Source: Nitrospira sp.
GTDB taxonomy: Bacteria; Nitrospirota; Nitrospiria; Nitrospirales; Nitrospiraceae
Direction: 5' to 3'
Assembly (NCBI GenBank): GCA_022226955.1
Contig: CP092079.1
Coordinates: forward strand, 1,271,053 to 1,335,052
DNA length: 64,000 nucleotides
A program made the position numbers and the translations under genes. The notes below the pieces were generated by a model. That model made no database searches. It was given only the letters and a program-made list of their open reading frames with translations, and was not told the origin of the DNA. Position 1 is the first letter of the stretch; every line of letters starts with the position of its first letter. Shown piece by piece: positions 43,102 to 51,968 of the stretch.

Positions 43102-43355
43102 GCTCGCATCAACCTTACAACCCGCAACAGATTGCGCAACACGGTGGAATACTCTCACACCTCCTCAGGCCCGTCACGCGTTTTGCAAATCTACGCGAGA
43201 AAGATCACGCGCGCAGATTCAACCTGCGGCGAATGAGCCGTCGCCGCATGCGCGGCCTGCAAACAGATAGAGGGAAATACGAGCTGAAGGATTTTCTCCG
43301 CGTGCGTCGCTAAAGATGACATTAACGAAAAGCACGCGGTACGAGTGAGATGAAA

Positions 43356-43432
43356 TGGTCGGGGCGAAAGGATTTGAACCTTCGACCCCTGCGTCCCGAA
43401 CGCAGTGCGCTACCGGGCTGCGCTACGCCCCG
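43356..43432 (-). tRNA. tRNA-Pro (anticodon CGG)
   Basis: A 77-base tRNA with encoded CCA, read on the minus strand. The acceptor stem is CGGGGCG pairing with CGCCCCG, the anticodon stem CTGCG/CGCAG encloses TTCGGGA (anticodon CGG, reads CCG), and the T-arm contains GGTTCAAATCC. Its coordinates were set from the acceptor pairing and CCA end. Confidence 0.97.
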
Positions 43433-43468
43433 ACAAGGCGACTCACAAAAAACGGGAACCGGATTGTC

Positions 43469-44572
43469 TTACAAGATGGGGGTAAAACGCAAGCCATGTG
43501 CTTCAGCGACTCCTGGATGGGTCACCTGGCCGTTTTTTAGGTTGACACCTTTGGCTAATCCTGGATCGGATTGAATGGCCCGATCGACGCCTTCCGACGC
43601 CAAGCGAAGGAGATACGGCAGCGTGGCATTCGCCAACGCGAACGTGGATGTCCGCGGAACGATACCCGGCATATTCGCCACACAGTAATGCACCACACCA
43701 TCGACGGTGTAGACCGGGTCAGAATGTGTTGTGGCCTTCGTCGTCTCGAAACAGCCTCCTTGATCGACCGAAACATCCACAACGACAGCCCCTGGCTTCA
43801 TACGCGCCACCATGGCCCGCGAAACCAGCTTGGGCGCTTTCGCCCCTGGAACGAGCACTGCGCCGATCACAAGATCCGCCGCACGCACCGCCTGTTCGAC
43901 GGCCGCTTCATTGACCGCACGGGTCACGACACGCCCCTGATACAGATCGTCCAAATAACGCAGCCGATCGATATCCAAATTGATTACCGTCACCTGCGCG
44001 CCCAGCCCAACCGCGATCCGGGTCGCGGAGGCCCCGACCACACCGGCGCCAAGCACCACCACGTTCCCCGGCTCCACGCCAGGCACTCCCGCTAACAAGA
44101 CCCCACGCCCCCCCTGAATCTTTTCCAAGTAGTGCGCGCCGACTTGAACCGACATGCGCCCGGCAATCTCGCTCATCGGCCTCAACATTGGAAGGCTGCC
44201 ATCGCGCGCCACCGTCGTTTCATACGCAATGGCAGTGATCTTTGCCTCTAAAAGAGTTTTGGTGAGTTCGGGAAGAGAAGCGAGATGCAGATAGGTAAAG
44301 AGAGTCTGCTCCGGACGAAACAAGGCACACTCGGACAGCAACGGTTCTTTGACTTTGACGATCAGGTCAGCCTTCTCAAATACCTCGGCTTTAGACGCAG
44401 CAATCGTCGCACCGGCCTGTCGATACTCTTCATCGGTAAAGCCACTTCCCGCCCCAGCCGACGGCTCCACCCAAATCCTGTGCCCGGCCTTGCGCAGCGC
44501 CGACGCCCCGTCCGGAGTCAGGCTGACACGATATTCATGATCTTTGATTTCTTTAGGGACGCCGATAATCAT
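43469..44572 (-). CDS. ald: Alanine dehydrogenase
   Basis: A 367-residue NAD-dependent alanine dehydrogenase, interconverting alanine and pyruvate plus ammonia. The beginning [20 protein letters not shown] with catalytic Lys and Arg, the FTYLHLA segment, the Rossmann motif [17 protein letters not shown] near residue 175, and [17 protein letters not shown] are all diagnostic. It lies nine bases downstream of the exported Lon-like gene, same strand. It could supply nitrogen control or alanine for the cell wall; alr is elsewhere. Confidence 0.95.
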   Translation of the reverse strand: MIIGVPKEIKDHEYRVSLTPDGASALRKAGHRIWVEPSAGAGSGFTDEEYRQAGATIAASKAEVFEKADLIVKVKEPLLSECALFRPEQTLFTYLHLASLPELTKTLLEAKITAIAYETTVARDGSLPMLRPMSEIAGRMSVQVGAHYLEKIQGGRGVLLAGVPGVEPGNVVVLGAGVVGASATRIAVGLGAQVTVINLDIDRLRYLDDLYQGRVVTRAVNEAAVEQAVRAADLVIGAVLVPGAKAPKLVSRAMVARMKPGAVVVDVSVDQGGCFETTKATTHSDPVYTVDGVVHYCVANMPGIVPRTSTFALANATLPYLLRLASEGVDRAIQSDPGLAKGVNLKNGQVTHPGVAEAHGLRFTPIL

Positions 44573-44580
44573 CTTCGATC

Positions 44581-45477
44581 CTATGAGACTGGTCTTAGGG
44601 AGCGGCCCGTCATAATCTCATATGCGTCCGCCAGAGTCCTCACCTCCGTCACTTTTATAGATCGTGCCATTCCTTTATCGGTAATAGCAAATGTGTTTTG
44701 CCCGGCGGGCAGCAGCATTTCATGAATAGTCCGCATCATATGGCACCCCTCGATCTTGTGCTCCAATCCGCCGACTGGCCCAATAACCAAATTCATATCA
44801 ATGGTGCCAGAGATGCAGACATCCGTTCGCACCGGATCTCCGAGTAATGCAGCGGCCACAGCAACTGCCCAGGCGGCGCCGGCGCTTGGGCCATCGATTT
44901 GCTCGCCGGCATGCAACAGCGAGCCGACCGGCATCGTCAACTGCGCCCGCACGAATCGCGGGTCGTAATCGACCGCTTTTGCCGCAGCGAGCACAGCCAC
45001 CACAAAGGTCTGTCTCGGCACATTTCGAAAGTGGTGGTCCGTCCCCAAATACGGTCCGTTACCCGCGTCCCAATGCTCAAGGTCAATCTGAACCAATGCG
45101 ATATCGCCCTGATTAGGACGGTGCCATCCCTTCGCGGCAAGGTCAGGGGCCATTCTCGTGACATAGAGGTTCGGAACCGTCCGAGAAGACGGTTCAAAAG
45201 GCCGCGATGACAGCGGCCGCGATATTTTCCGAATCGACGTCTGGGGAACCTCATCCCGCGTCTTCCTCGATTCAAGAGGAGCCGTCACAGTCTGAGTTGG
45301 GGCCGTTTGCAGGGCAGGGAGAGAGCCGACTTCTTGACACCCTGCGCCTCCCCTATCGCTAAACAGAATGTTTCCGTCGGCTTGCTTGCATTTCCATAAA
45401 TTGGCAAGGCTCTGATCGGCAAGCATCGCGCATCCCAACAATACTCCCACTCCAAATCGTACGGTTCGACTCCTCAC
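44581..45477 (-). CDS. Exported protein with DUF4124 start and Lon (S16) protease domain
   Basis: A 298-residue protein. Residues 1-25 form a signal peptide (FGVGVLLGCAMLADQSLA). LWKCKQADGNILFSD with two Cys is a DUF4124-like segment. From about 115 on it is a Lon-type proteolytic domain: catalytic Ser in QIDGPSAGAAWAVAVAAALLG and Lys in GGLEHKIEGCHMM, i.e. the S16 Ser-Lys dyad. There is no AAA+ ATPase part, so it must act outside the cytoplasm without ATP-driven unfolding, if active. Neighbour of ald. The domain combination is unusual; role unknown. Confidence 0.78.
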   Translation of the reverse strand: MRSRTVRFGVGVLLGCAMLADQSLANLWKCKQADGNILFSDRGGAGCQEVGSLPALQTAPTQTVTAPLESRKTRDEVPQTSIRKISRPLSSRPFEPSSRTVPNLYVTRMAPDLAAKGWHRPNQGDIALVQIDLEHWDAGNGPYLGTDHHFRNVPRQTFVVAVLAAAKAVDYDPRFVRAQLTMPVGSLLHAGEQIDGPSAGAAWAVAVAAALLGDPVRTDVCISGTIDMNLVIGPVGGLEHKIEGCHMMRTIHEMLLPAGQNTFAITDKGMARSIKVTEVRTLADAYEIMTGRSLRPVS

Positions 45478-45606
45478 GATTGAACCCCTCCGCCTTCCTC
45501 ATGAAACTATAGCAGAGCCTCTCGCGCGGCTAGACAGTCCAAAAACCCCTGGTGTAAGATGCGCGCGCCACTAAAAATCCCGCTCATTTTATCGAGGAGG
45601 CTCGCG

Positions 45607-45990
45607 ATGGATCTGTCGACCGGATCGTGTCATGCCTGTCAGGCTACTTCCGGCCCGGTGATCAAGTATTCACTGGGAAAGGATTTTTTCGGACGCCCCT
45701 ACGACCGGCTGTCCCCCTCTTCCGATCAAAATCCGAAGTGGTATTGCGAAACCTGCTCGATGCATAAGACCCTGCAGCGGGATTTCCGCGACATTCGAAC
45801 GGAATACGAGAAGCTTTCGGCCTCACAATCGTCGGAACTGGCCAAAGGGGAAGAATTTCGACGGGCATTCTTGCGGCTGCGTGAGATCCGCACAATCCTG
45901 GATGCCCAGCCTGGCCAATCTCTGTTTCTCAATGTTGCAGAGGTTCAGTTGCTAATGGAACGCCTCAACACCGCCACCATGCCCGTATAG
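45607..45990 (+). CDS. Hypothetical protein with two CxxC zinc-ribbon motifs
   Basis: A 127-residue protein. Near residue 8 it has CHACQ and near 45 CETCSMHK, so a zinc-binding CxxC pair is likely. The rest is helical and charged (QRDFRDIRTEYEKLSASQS, then FRRAFLRLREIRTILD). GAGGAGG precedes ATG 45607. It is followed 10 bases later by the thioredoxin-like ferredoxin gene in the same direction. Function unknown. Confidence 0.72.
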   Translation: MDLSTGSCHACQATSGPVIKYSLGKDFFGRPYDRLSPSSDQNPKWYCETCSMHKTLQRDFRDIRTEYEKLSASQSSELAKGEEFRRAFLRLREIRTILDAQPGQSLFLNVAEVQLLMERLNTATMPV

Positions 45991-46000
45991 GACGACGCCC

Positions 46001-46351
46001 ATGCCTGGATTCAAACGCCATATCTTCGTCTGCACCAATCAACGGTCGGCGGACGACCCTCGCGGCAGCTGCTCGAAACTCGGGTCGCAAGCCTTGCACG
46101 ACCTGTTCAAGCAAGAAACAAAACGGCTGGATTTGAAAAATATCGTCCGCGCTAACAAGGCCGGCTGCCTAGACCGTTGCGCCGAAGGGCCCAGCGTGGT
46201 GATCTACCCCGAAGGCGTCTGGTATACCGTCAAATCCGACGTCGATGTGAAAGAGATCATGGAGCGCCATGTCATGAATGGCGAAGTCGTCGAACGACTA
46301 CTCATGCCCGGCCACCCGGCGCCGGCGACACTCCCTCCACTCTCCAAATAA
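46001..46351 (+). CDS. Thioredoxin-like [2Fe-2S] ferredoxin
   Basis: A 116-residue ferredoxin related to the one at 17302: KRHIFVCTNQRSADDPRGSCSKLGS, then ANKAGCLDRCAEGPSVVIYPEGVWYT. The four Cys (VCTN, SCSK, GCLDRC) are the cluster ligands. The tail after GEVVERLL is low-complexity proline/alanine. It heads a run of same-direction genes (46001, 46368, 46778), so is probably part of one operon supplying electrons to something not in the window. Confidence 0.87.
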   Translation: MPGFKRHIFVCTNQRSADDPRGSCSKLGSQALHDLFKQETKRLDLKNIVRANKAGCLDRCAEGPSVVIYPEGVWYTVKSDVDVKEIMERHVMNGEVVERLLMPGHPAPATLPPLSK

Positions 46352-46367
46352 GACGCGCGCAGGCACT

Positions 46368-46781
46368 ATGGCTGTTGAAGAGAAGTGGAAAGCCAACCAG
46401 GAAAAGGTGGCGTTTGCCAAGCAGTTTCCCGGGCTGACGCTGGACTGGCATACCTGCACAGGTAAAACCGTTCAAGCCGTGGTTTCCTTGACGGGCAAAC
46501 AAGGGGCCGCCGTGATCGTGTTCACCGACGGCTCGTTTACCATTGTGCCTCCACTGGCTCCAGAAGCCTGGGAGTTCGGACAGGCCCTGATCGATGCGCG
46601 CGCCTATCTTGAATCCAAACACCAGGCCGCCTACGTGGAGTATGATCGACTGGCCAAGAAGGATAAAGACGCGCTCAAGTCGGCCAGGGCGGACAAGATC
46701 ATCGGCGCGATTGAGAACAACCTCGAACAGATCCCCGAACTCAAAGACCGGCTGAAAGCCCTTGTGAAGGAGTGGACGTGA
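46368..46781 (+). CDS. Conserved hypothetical protein between two ferredoxin genes
   Basis: A 137-residue soluble protein, MAVEEKWKANQEKVAFAKQF..., with an alpha/beta start (LDWHTCTGKTVQAVVSLTG, AAVIVFTDGSFTIVPP) and a helical C-terminus rich in Lys and Asp. No family recognised. It ends with a four-base overlap (GTGA) with the 4Fe-4S ferredoxin gene and lies 16 bases after the 2Fe-2S gene, so the three are surely coupled. Role unknown; electron transfer context is inferred. Confidence 0.72.
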   Translation: MAVEEKWKANQEKVAFAKQFPGLTLDWHTCTGKTVQAVVSLTGKQGAAVIVFTDGSFTIVPPLAPEAWEFGQALIDARAYLESKHQAAYVEYDRLAKKDKDALKSARADKIIGAIENNLEQIPELKDRLKALVKEWT

Positions 46782-47074
46782 GCAGTCTTCCCGACAAAAA
46801 TATGTTTGAGATCTTCTCCCAAGGTCTCTTTGAAGGAGTCAAGCCTATGATGGTCACCCGCGATCACCTCGTCCGCCACCCAGACCGGTGCCTGCACAAC
46901 GGCATCTGCATTCCCATCTGCCCGACCAGCGCCTGGCTCTCGACGCCACCCTATAAATTCGATCCCTCCCGCTGCCTGGAAGGCTGCCGCCTCTGCTTAG
47001 ATGCCTGCCCATCGCAAGCCATCTTCGGAGTCTTCAAAAAGGGCGATAAGATTCTCGCACCGCAGAAGAAGTAA
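46778..47074 (+). CDS. 2[4Fe-4S]-type ferredoxin
   Basis: A 98-residue protein from GTG 46778 (overlapping the preceding stop codon by four bases). One cluster site is the classical CRLCLDACPSQA with CLEGC before it; the other is CLHNGICIPICPTSA, where spacing differs from the classical form (C-x5-C-x3-C). It is a soluble low-potential electron carrier of the bacterial ferredoxin class. GTG 46772 and ATG 46802 are alternative starts. Third gene of the small redox operon. Confidence 0.82.
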   Translation: MSSLPDKNMFEIFSQGLFEGVKPMMVTRDHLVRHPDRCLHNGICIPICPTSAWLSTPPYKFDPSRCLEGCRLCLDACPSQAIFGVFKKGDKILAPQKK

Positions 47075-47181
47075 CAACCCCTACAAACTACGACTGATTA
47101 AATCATCTTATTCAATCCAAGAACTATTTCAAATCCAAGCGGCCGCAGGTAACTTGTCTGCGACCGGTTATATTCTCATGG

Positions 47182-47496
47182 CTACCGTTGCGTCCGCGAC
47201 ACCTCAATGACTAGCTTAGTTACCGACGAAAAAGATACAACCGTGGTCCATTCATCCTGCTTGGGATCACCAAGCCAAATCCAGCTGTACTGATTGGGGG
47301 CTTTCCCAACTCTCATTTTCTTATCTGGCTCTCCAGCCCTGCTCAACACATCAACTTCGGTCATGCCCGAGCTAATCATTGAATAGGATTCAAAATCGAG
47401 CGCTCTCGCAAGAGCATCATTTAACCGACCGCTGTCGTTTAATTGACTCAGAGCGAAGACGAGACTACTCAGAACAACTACTTTAGCCTGAATCAT
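47182..47496 (-). CDS. Small exported protein, BamE/SmpA-like
   Basis: A 104-residue protein. Hydrophobic N-terminus (VVVLSSLVFALSQL) suggests export. ISSGMTEVDVLSRAGEPDKKMR matches the SmpA/OmlA (BamE-like) motif, which is common in envelope proteins. ATG 47496 follows GGAGG. The last residues TKLVIEVSRTQR form a beta strand end. No operon partner; the squalene synthase gene begins the next co-oriented block further on. Function not established. Confidence 0.62.
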   Translation of the reverse strand: MIQAKVVVLSSLVFALSQLNDSGRLNDALARALDFESYSMISSGMTEVDVLSRAGEPDKKMRVGKAPNQYSWIWLGDPKQDEWTTVVSFSSVTKLVIEVSRTQR

Positions 47497-47598
47497 ACCA
47501 ATACCTCCAGGTTTGCCCTTCACAAAATACAATGAAAAGCTTATCTAAGAAGGCCAAACAGTCAAACCATGGACACCAGGGCTATCAACCTCTAGCCC

Positions 47599-48645
47599 TT
47601 ATAGCGTCCATTTTCGCAACCTGCCCCAATAGGCTGTTCCGATGGAGCCGCAGGCCCCGGTGAAGGTGGTGAGCGCCAGGATTCGATAGACGTTGCTGCG
47701 TGGAATTTTGACTTTCACGGCAGGGTTTAACAGATCCGGCGAATGCAGCACGAGCTTAAGCGATTCGCCGGCGGACAGGATGGGCCACATACAGGATAGC
47801 CGAAGGCGCATCTCGTAACGTGGAATCGCCATCGTATACATCCAGCCTTGATCCAGATGTTCCGTGGCCATTCGAACCAGCTTGCTTAGCACCGGCTGGA
47901 AGCGCGGCAGATTGGTTTGATTAAGCAGATCGCGCGGCACAAGCCCGGCCTCGTCCAGCATCGTCTCCGGAATGTAACAACGCCCCTTCTGCAAATCGTG
48001 CGCGATGTCTTTCACGATATTCGTAAGCTGCAATCCTTTCCCGAACCGCACCCCCGCAGCGGACATGTGCCGCACATCCCACGACGCCAGCGCCGTTCGA
48101 TGCGCGCACATGAGATCGGTCCAGAACTCGCCCACGCAACCGGCCACGTAATAGGTGTAGCGATCCAGCTCGTCGAGCGTCTTCAACGCTACCAGCTCAT
48201 CGGCAGACTGCCCGGGGAAACGGCTCAGATCCATCTCCATTCCTTGTGTCAGCGTCGTCATAAGCCGCTGCACGCGCCGCCGATCTTCCGGTGAGCACTC
48301 TTGAAACAGCCGAAAACAGTCTTCCAGCCGTTCAAGCAACACGCGTTCGGAGGAATCTTGCTGGAGCGGGACCATTGCCTGTTGAATAGCGCGAATCTGC
48401 GCCCAGGAAACCTGGTCGCTTACGAACTGCGCTTTCAGCTGGCTGAGGAAGTCGAGACGCCGAGAACGATCGATCAGATCCGTATCGGCGATGGTGTCGG
48501 CGGCGCGGGCAAACAAATACCCCAAGCCAACCTGATCCCGCACATCTGCCGGAACGACGACCAGCGTCGTGTAGAACAGACGGGACACTTGCTTGAGCAG
48601 GTCGCGAAGCAGCTCGGACTTGGATGAGTGCGTACTCGTGAACAA
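47599..48645 (-). CDS. Squalene/phytoene synthase family protein
   Basis: A 348-residue trans-isoprenyl diphosphate synthase that joins two prenyl diphosphates head-to-head. The two Asp motifs are ARAADTIADTD near residue 47 and NIVKDIAHDLQKGRCYIP near 210, and YTYYVAGCVGEFW sits between. It ends near a hydrophobic C-terminal region (YRILALTTFTG), a possible membrane anchor as in squalene synthases. Product could be squalene for hopanoids; phytoene cannot be excluded. It lies three bases after the cupredoxin gene, same strand. Confidence 0.88.
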   Translation of the reverse strand: MFTSTHSSKSELLRDLLKQVSRLFYTTLVVVPADVRDQVGLGYLFARAADTIADTDLIDRSRRLDFLSQLKAQFVSDQVSWAQIRAIQQAMVPLQQDSSERVLLERLEDCFRLFQECSPEDRRRVQRLMTTLTQGMEMDLSRFPGQSADELVALKTLDELDRYTYYVAGCVGEFWTDLMCAHRTALASWDVRHMSAAGVRFGKGLQLTNIVKDIAHDLQKGRCYIPETMLDEAGLVPRDLLNQTNLPRFQPVLSKLVRMATEHLDQGWMYTMAIPRYEMRLRLSCMWPILSAGESLKLVLHSPDLLNPAVKVKIPRSNVYRILALTTFTGACGSIGTAYWGRLRKWTL

Positions 48646-48648
48646 CCT

Positions 48649-49068
48649 CTACTTTACGTCGAACGTGCCTTCCATCCCTTTGTCGCGATGGCTCGGCAGA
48701 GGCCAAAGACGTTTGTCGCAATAGATAGGGTAAGAGCCAGCCTGTGCCGGCGTAAACGTGACGACGACGGTTTTTCCAGCCGACAGGTCCTGCTCAACAG
48801 AGAATTCCTTGATGATAAAGTTATGCGGCGTAATCGTTGTGGCGCTTATCAAGGTCAACTCAACCGGCCTCCCGGCTTCGACAACCAAATGATTCGGCGT
48901 ATAAGAATAACTGTCGAGGACGACCGTGGTTCGTTGAACCCCATCGCTCCCCACCGGAACCACAAACGGTGGACCTGGCGTTGCGACATCCGCAGCCTGC
49001 GCGACTGCGATCTGCAGCGCGAACAGCATTCCCACCAACCAGGCCAGCACACTCCCTCGCATACGCAC
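48649..49068 (-). CDS. Exported cupredoxin-domain protein
   Basis: A 139-residue exported protein: signal peptide ending AVAQA near residue 24, then a cupredoxin domain with likely copper ligands His in TPHNF and Cys-His-Met in CDKRLWPLPSHRDKGMEG. LRR-like start: two Met codons near the N-terminus leave the exact start open (ATG 49068 taken). Such proteins carry electrons or bind copper in the periplasm. It is just upstream of the squalene-synthase gene, but a shared role is not evident. Confidence 0.8.
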   Translation of the reverse strand: MRMRGSVLAWLVGMLFALQIAVAQAADVATPGPPFVVPVGSDGVQRTTVVLDSYSYTPNHLVVEAGRPVELTLISATTITPHNFIIKEFSVEQDLSAGKTVVVTFTPAQAGSYPIYCDKRLWPLPSHRDKGMEGTFDVK

Positions 49069-49232
49069 CTCCGCAGATGAGACCCTTCTAACAGGATCAT
49101 GCCGAAGGGGTCAACTTTGCCCCACAGTTTCAGGGGCTTCCACGCCATCTTGACCTTTGCCGATCAGGCCTTATATTCAGATGCTCAGCAGGTCCAGATT
49201 ACCGGCGATGCATTTCAAACAGGTAGTGTGTG

Positions 49233-49238
49233 TATAAT
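49233..49238 (+). promoter_or_regulatory. TATAAT -10 box upstream of htpX
   Basis: A perfect TATAAT lies 63 bases before the htpX ATG. A weak -35 (GCATTT region near 49210) means the promoter may be activator-dependent or extended by other factors. Confidence 0.4.
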
Positions 49239-49300
49239 CATGGCAACAAAATCACTCGCCCCACACCAGCGGCGAGCTTCTGTCTCTAAGGAGGACTTCG

Positions 49301-50218
49301 ATGAAGTGGCTTAAGGGCATTGGGCTCTTCTTAATTGCAAACTTTTTGATCTATTTGACGCTGTCGTTCACGGCCAACATCCTGATCAATAGCGTGCTCC
49401 CGGCATTCGGCATCGATGTCCGCGGGGTGTTCAGTCAACAACTGCTCGTCTGGTCGCTCGTGATCGGATTCGGCGGCGCGTTCATCAGTTTAGCCTTTTC
49501 GAAACAGATGGCTCGCGCGATGCTCGACTGCGAGCAGATCACCCAGCCCCGGTCGCATGCCGAACAGGTGATCTACGGATCGGTCCAGGAGATCGCGCAA
49601 CGGCTCGGCATTACGATGCCGGAGGTGTGGGTCTACAACTCGCCGGACCCCAACGCCTTTGCCACCGGTCCCAGCAAGAATAACTCCATGGTCGCCGTCT
49701 CGACCGGCTTGCTCCAGAACTTGAAGGAAGATGAAGTGAAGGCCGTGCTCGCCCATGAGATGGGGCACGTTTATAACGGCGACATGTTCACCACCACGGT
49801 GCTCGCCGGGCTGATGAATACCTTCGTCTACTACATCAGCAATTTCCTTTCGAGCATGGTGGGGCAGCCCTCGGGGCAGGACCGTGAAGAAGGCAGCGCC
49901 GGCAATCCGATCCTAGCCTTCGTGGTCTACATCGTCTTGCAAGTGGTGCTCTCGTTCCTGGCGATGATTGTCGTAAGCTGGCATTCGCGCCGACGGGAAT
50001 TCGCCGCGGACGCGTTTTCCGCCAAGGTCTACGGCAAAGAGTCGATGATCGGCGCGCTGCGCGGCATCGATCGCTGGGTCAGCCGCACGCAGTTTCAGCC
50101 CAGCAACCAGGATGCCCTGGCCACGATGAAGATTTCCGGGAGCACGTCGGGATTCATGCATCTCTTCGCCACACACCCGCCGATCGAAGCACGAGTGGCG
50201 GCACTCGAACAGCTGTAA
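49301..50218 (+). CDS. htpX: Zinc metalloprotease HtpX
   Basis: A 305-residue M48 membrane protease that degrades misfolded inner-membrane proteins. The zinc site is LAHEMGHVYNGD near residue 150, with further ligand Glu in RREFAADAFSA. Two N-terminal TM helices (about 5-25 and 45-65) and two more after the HEXXH region are seen. The glutathione peroxidase gene follows 20 bases later in the same direction. Confidence 0.95.
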   Translation: MKWLKGIGLFLIANFLIYLTLSFTANILINSVLPAFGIDVRGVFSQQLLVWSLVIGFGGAFISLAFSKQMARAMLDCEQITQPRSHAEQVIYGSVQEIAQRLGITMPEVWVYNSPDPNAFATGPSKNNSMVAVSTGLLQNLKEDEVKAVLAHEMGHVYNGDMFTTTVLAGLMNTFVYYISNFLSSMVGQPSGQDREEGSAGNPILAFVVYIVLQVVLSFLAMIVVSWHSRRREFAADAFSAKVYGKESMIGALRGIDRWVSRTQFQPSNQDALATMKISGSTSGFMHLFATHPPIEARVAALEQL

Positions 50219-50238
50219 TCAAGAAGAAGGAGCCCCTC

Positions 50239-50832
50239 ATGAACATATCCCTCGCCACGGCATCTCTATTGACGCTCATGGGCGGGCTCCTTTGGGTGAC
50301 CCCAAGCGTGCAGGCTGAACAGGAAGGACGACTGATGGCCGCAAAAACAACGAGCTTCTATGACTTCACGATGGACGACATCGACGGGAAACCGGTGAGC
50401 CTCAGCCAGTACAAGGGCAAGGCGCTCCTGGTCGTTAACACGGCCAGCTTCTGCGGCAATACCCCGCAGTACACAGATCTCGAAGCCATGTACGAGCAGT
50501 ATCGTGACAAGGGATTCGAGATCCTGGCGTTTCCCGCCAACAACTTCGGCCAGCAAGAGCCGGGCACGAACGCAGAAATCAAAGGCTTCTGCCTGACCAA
50601 ATACAGCGTGAGCTTTCCCCTCTTCAGCAAAATCAGCGTCAAGGGATCTGACAAGCACCCGCTGTATCAGTATCTGACCGAGAAGAGTCCGTTCCCCGGC
50701 GAAGTGGAGTGGAATTTCCAGAAGTATCTGGTCGATCGCAACGGCAACATCGTGGCGCGTTTTCCGCACCGCATGAAGCCCTCATCGCCGGAAATCGTCA
50801 AGGAAGTGGAACGGGTGCTCGCCGCCAAGTAG
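50239..50832 (+). CDS. Glutathione peroxidase-type (thiol peroxidase), exported
   Basis: A 197-residue Gpx-family peroxidase. The N-terminal 26 residues (LATASLLTLMGGLLWVTPSVQA) are a signal peptide, so it works in the periplasm. The catalytic Cys is in NTASFCGNTPQYTDLE (Cys, not Sec), followed by FPANNFGQQEPGTN (resolving motif, Gln) and the WNFQKYLVD motif with Trp. Electron donor may be thioredoxin rather than glutathione, as usual in bacteria. Located after htpX. Confidence 0.92.
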   Translation: MNISLATASLLTLMGGLLWVTPSVQAEQEGRLMAAKTTSFYDFTMDDIDGKPVSLSQYKGKALLVVNTASFCGNTPQYTDLEAMYEQYRDKGFEILAFPANNFGQQEPGTNAEIKGFCLTKYSVSFPLFSKISVKGSDKHPLYQYLTEKSPFPGEVEWNFQKYLVDRNGNIVARFPHRMKPSSPEIVKEVERVLAAK

Positions 50833-50837
50833 CGGCA

Positions 50838-51125
50838 TCACGCTCTTCGGTAAAATGTAATGTGCTGTTGGTATTCCTGGATCGCCGCCTGGAGCGAGGC
50901 TTTTCCAAGAGGAATATTCGCTTCCAGCGTGTCTTCGATCGCGACCTCGTCGATTTCCACGTCGTAGCGGTCCTGAATGTTGGTCCGTACCGGCCCTCCC
51001 TGAGTGATATCCCGCGGCATGAAGATCTCTTTCCAGATTTCCTTTTCGACCAGGCAGACATCTCGAAACCGTTCATAGAGCAACGTCAACTTCTCCACAT
51101 CGGTAACCTTCACACGTTCTCCCAT
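50838..51125 (-). CDS. Hypothetical protein
   Basis: A 95-residue cytoplasmic protein, MGERVKVTDVEKLTLLYERFRD..., charged and probably helical with a middle PRDITQGGPVRTN loop. ATG 51125 and an upstream GTG (51155) are both possible starts; AAGGAG is nearer the first. No family is recognised. It is convergent with the peroxidase gene and followed by the exported-protein gene at 51182 in the same orientation, 56 bases apart. Confidence 0.6.
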   Translation of the reverse strand: MGERVKVTDVEKLTLLYERFRDVCLVEKEIWKEIFMPRDITQGGPVRTNIQDRYDVEIDEVAIEDTLEANIPLGKASLQAAIQEYQQHITFYRRA

Positions 51126-51181
51126 CGTAAGACATTCTCCTTCATAGTCTCGCACGCAATGCCTATATCGGTTGGTAGCGA

Positions 51182-51838
51182 TCAGCGCGCTGGCTCAGGA
51201 GAGGAAAGCGGCTTGTCCGTAATCGTAAAGCGCAACGTCCCCACCTGATTGACGGCATGGAACGACTGTTGCCCATGCGGAGCGATGTACAACTTGACGA
51301 CATACCCACCCAGCGGCCATCGCTCGCCCGGTCGCTTCAACTCAAGGAACCCATAACGCTCATACCCCGGCAGCTCCAGAATGTCCTGCCCGAGCGGTTT
51401 GGCCGGCAAGGCGCCGCCCTTCCCTTCTAAAAACCACTGCGCACTGAACTGGGTGGGGTCTTCCAGGGGAGCCGATTCAAAGACAATATAGACCACCGCC
51501 GCATCCGGCGAAAATATCGACGTGGGGTCCACCGGTTTCAATCGCGGGTCTTGCGTATACCAGCCCTTTCGACCGAACGTGTCCCACTCGACTTCATACC
51601 CCCTGGCCATCTTGATCCAGGTAAACAACGATTGAGGGGTTCCGGCTTGCTGGTCGTCGAACGACGGGCTTTGCGTCGCTCCAAACTCCGTCGTCTCCTG
51701 CTCCTTCTGAGGCATCAAATCTTTCCCGCTTGCCGGAGAGCCCCAGAGATTGACCGCCCAAAGACAGCACCCCACGGCAGCTACCGTAACTGGAGTAGGC
51801 CATCTATTCGGGTAAGCTCTGAGCCTGAGACGTCTCAT
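51182..51838 (-). CDS. Exported hypothetical protein
   Basis: About 218 residues. The N-terminal MRRLRLRAYPNRWPTPVTVAAVGCCLWAV... looks like a signal anchor or signal peptide with a basic start. Later segments include PQSLFTWIKMARGYEVEWDTFG, SAQWFLEGKG and YVVKLYIAPHG, a beta-sandwich-like pattern. Three in-frame Met codons (51859, 51847, 51838) compete for start; 51838 is chosen for GAGGA. No family recognised; an envelope role is the likely limit of inference. Confidence 0.6.
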   Translation of the reverse strand: MRRLRLRAYPNRWPTPVTVAAVGCCLWAVNLWGSPASGKDLMPQKEQETTEFGATQSPSFDDQQAGTPQSLFTWIKMARGYEVEWDTFGRKGWYTQDPRLKPVDPTSIFSPDAAVVYIVFESAPLEDPTQFSAQWFLEGKGGALPAKPLGQDILELPGYERYGFLELKRPGERWPLGGYVVKLYIAPHGQQSFHAVNQVGTLRFTITDKPLSSPEPAR

Positions 51839-51968
51839 TGTCCTCATCCTCGCCCGCATGGTATCGAGACTCAACAACAGGGGTCAACCATGCGTACGCC
51901 TCTATTGATGAAGAGGTAGAACCGCAAACCTCGCACGATTCTCCTGACATTTCCGCAGCAAGCTTCGG

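Noticed and set aside
49099-49314. Open frame leading into htpX
   Set aside because: It overlaps the htpX start in another frame, lacks motifs and contains the -10 box; considered non-coding.
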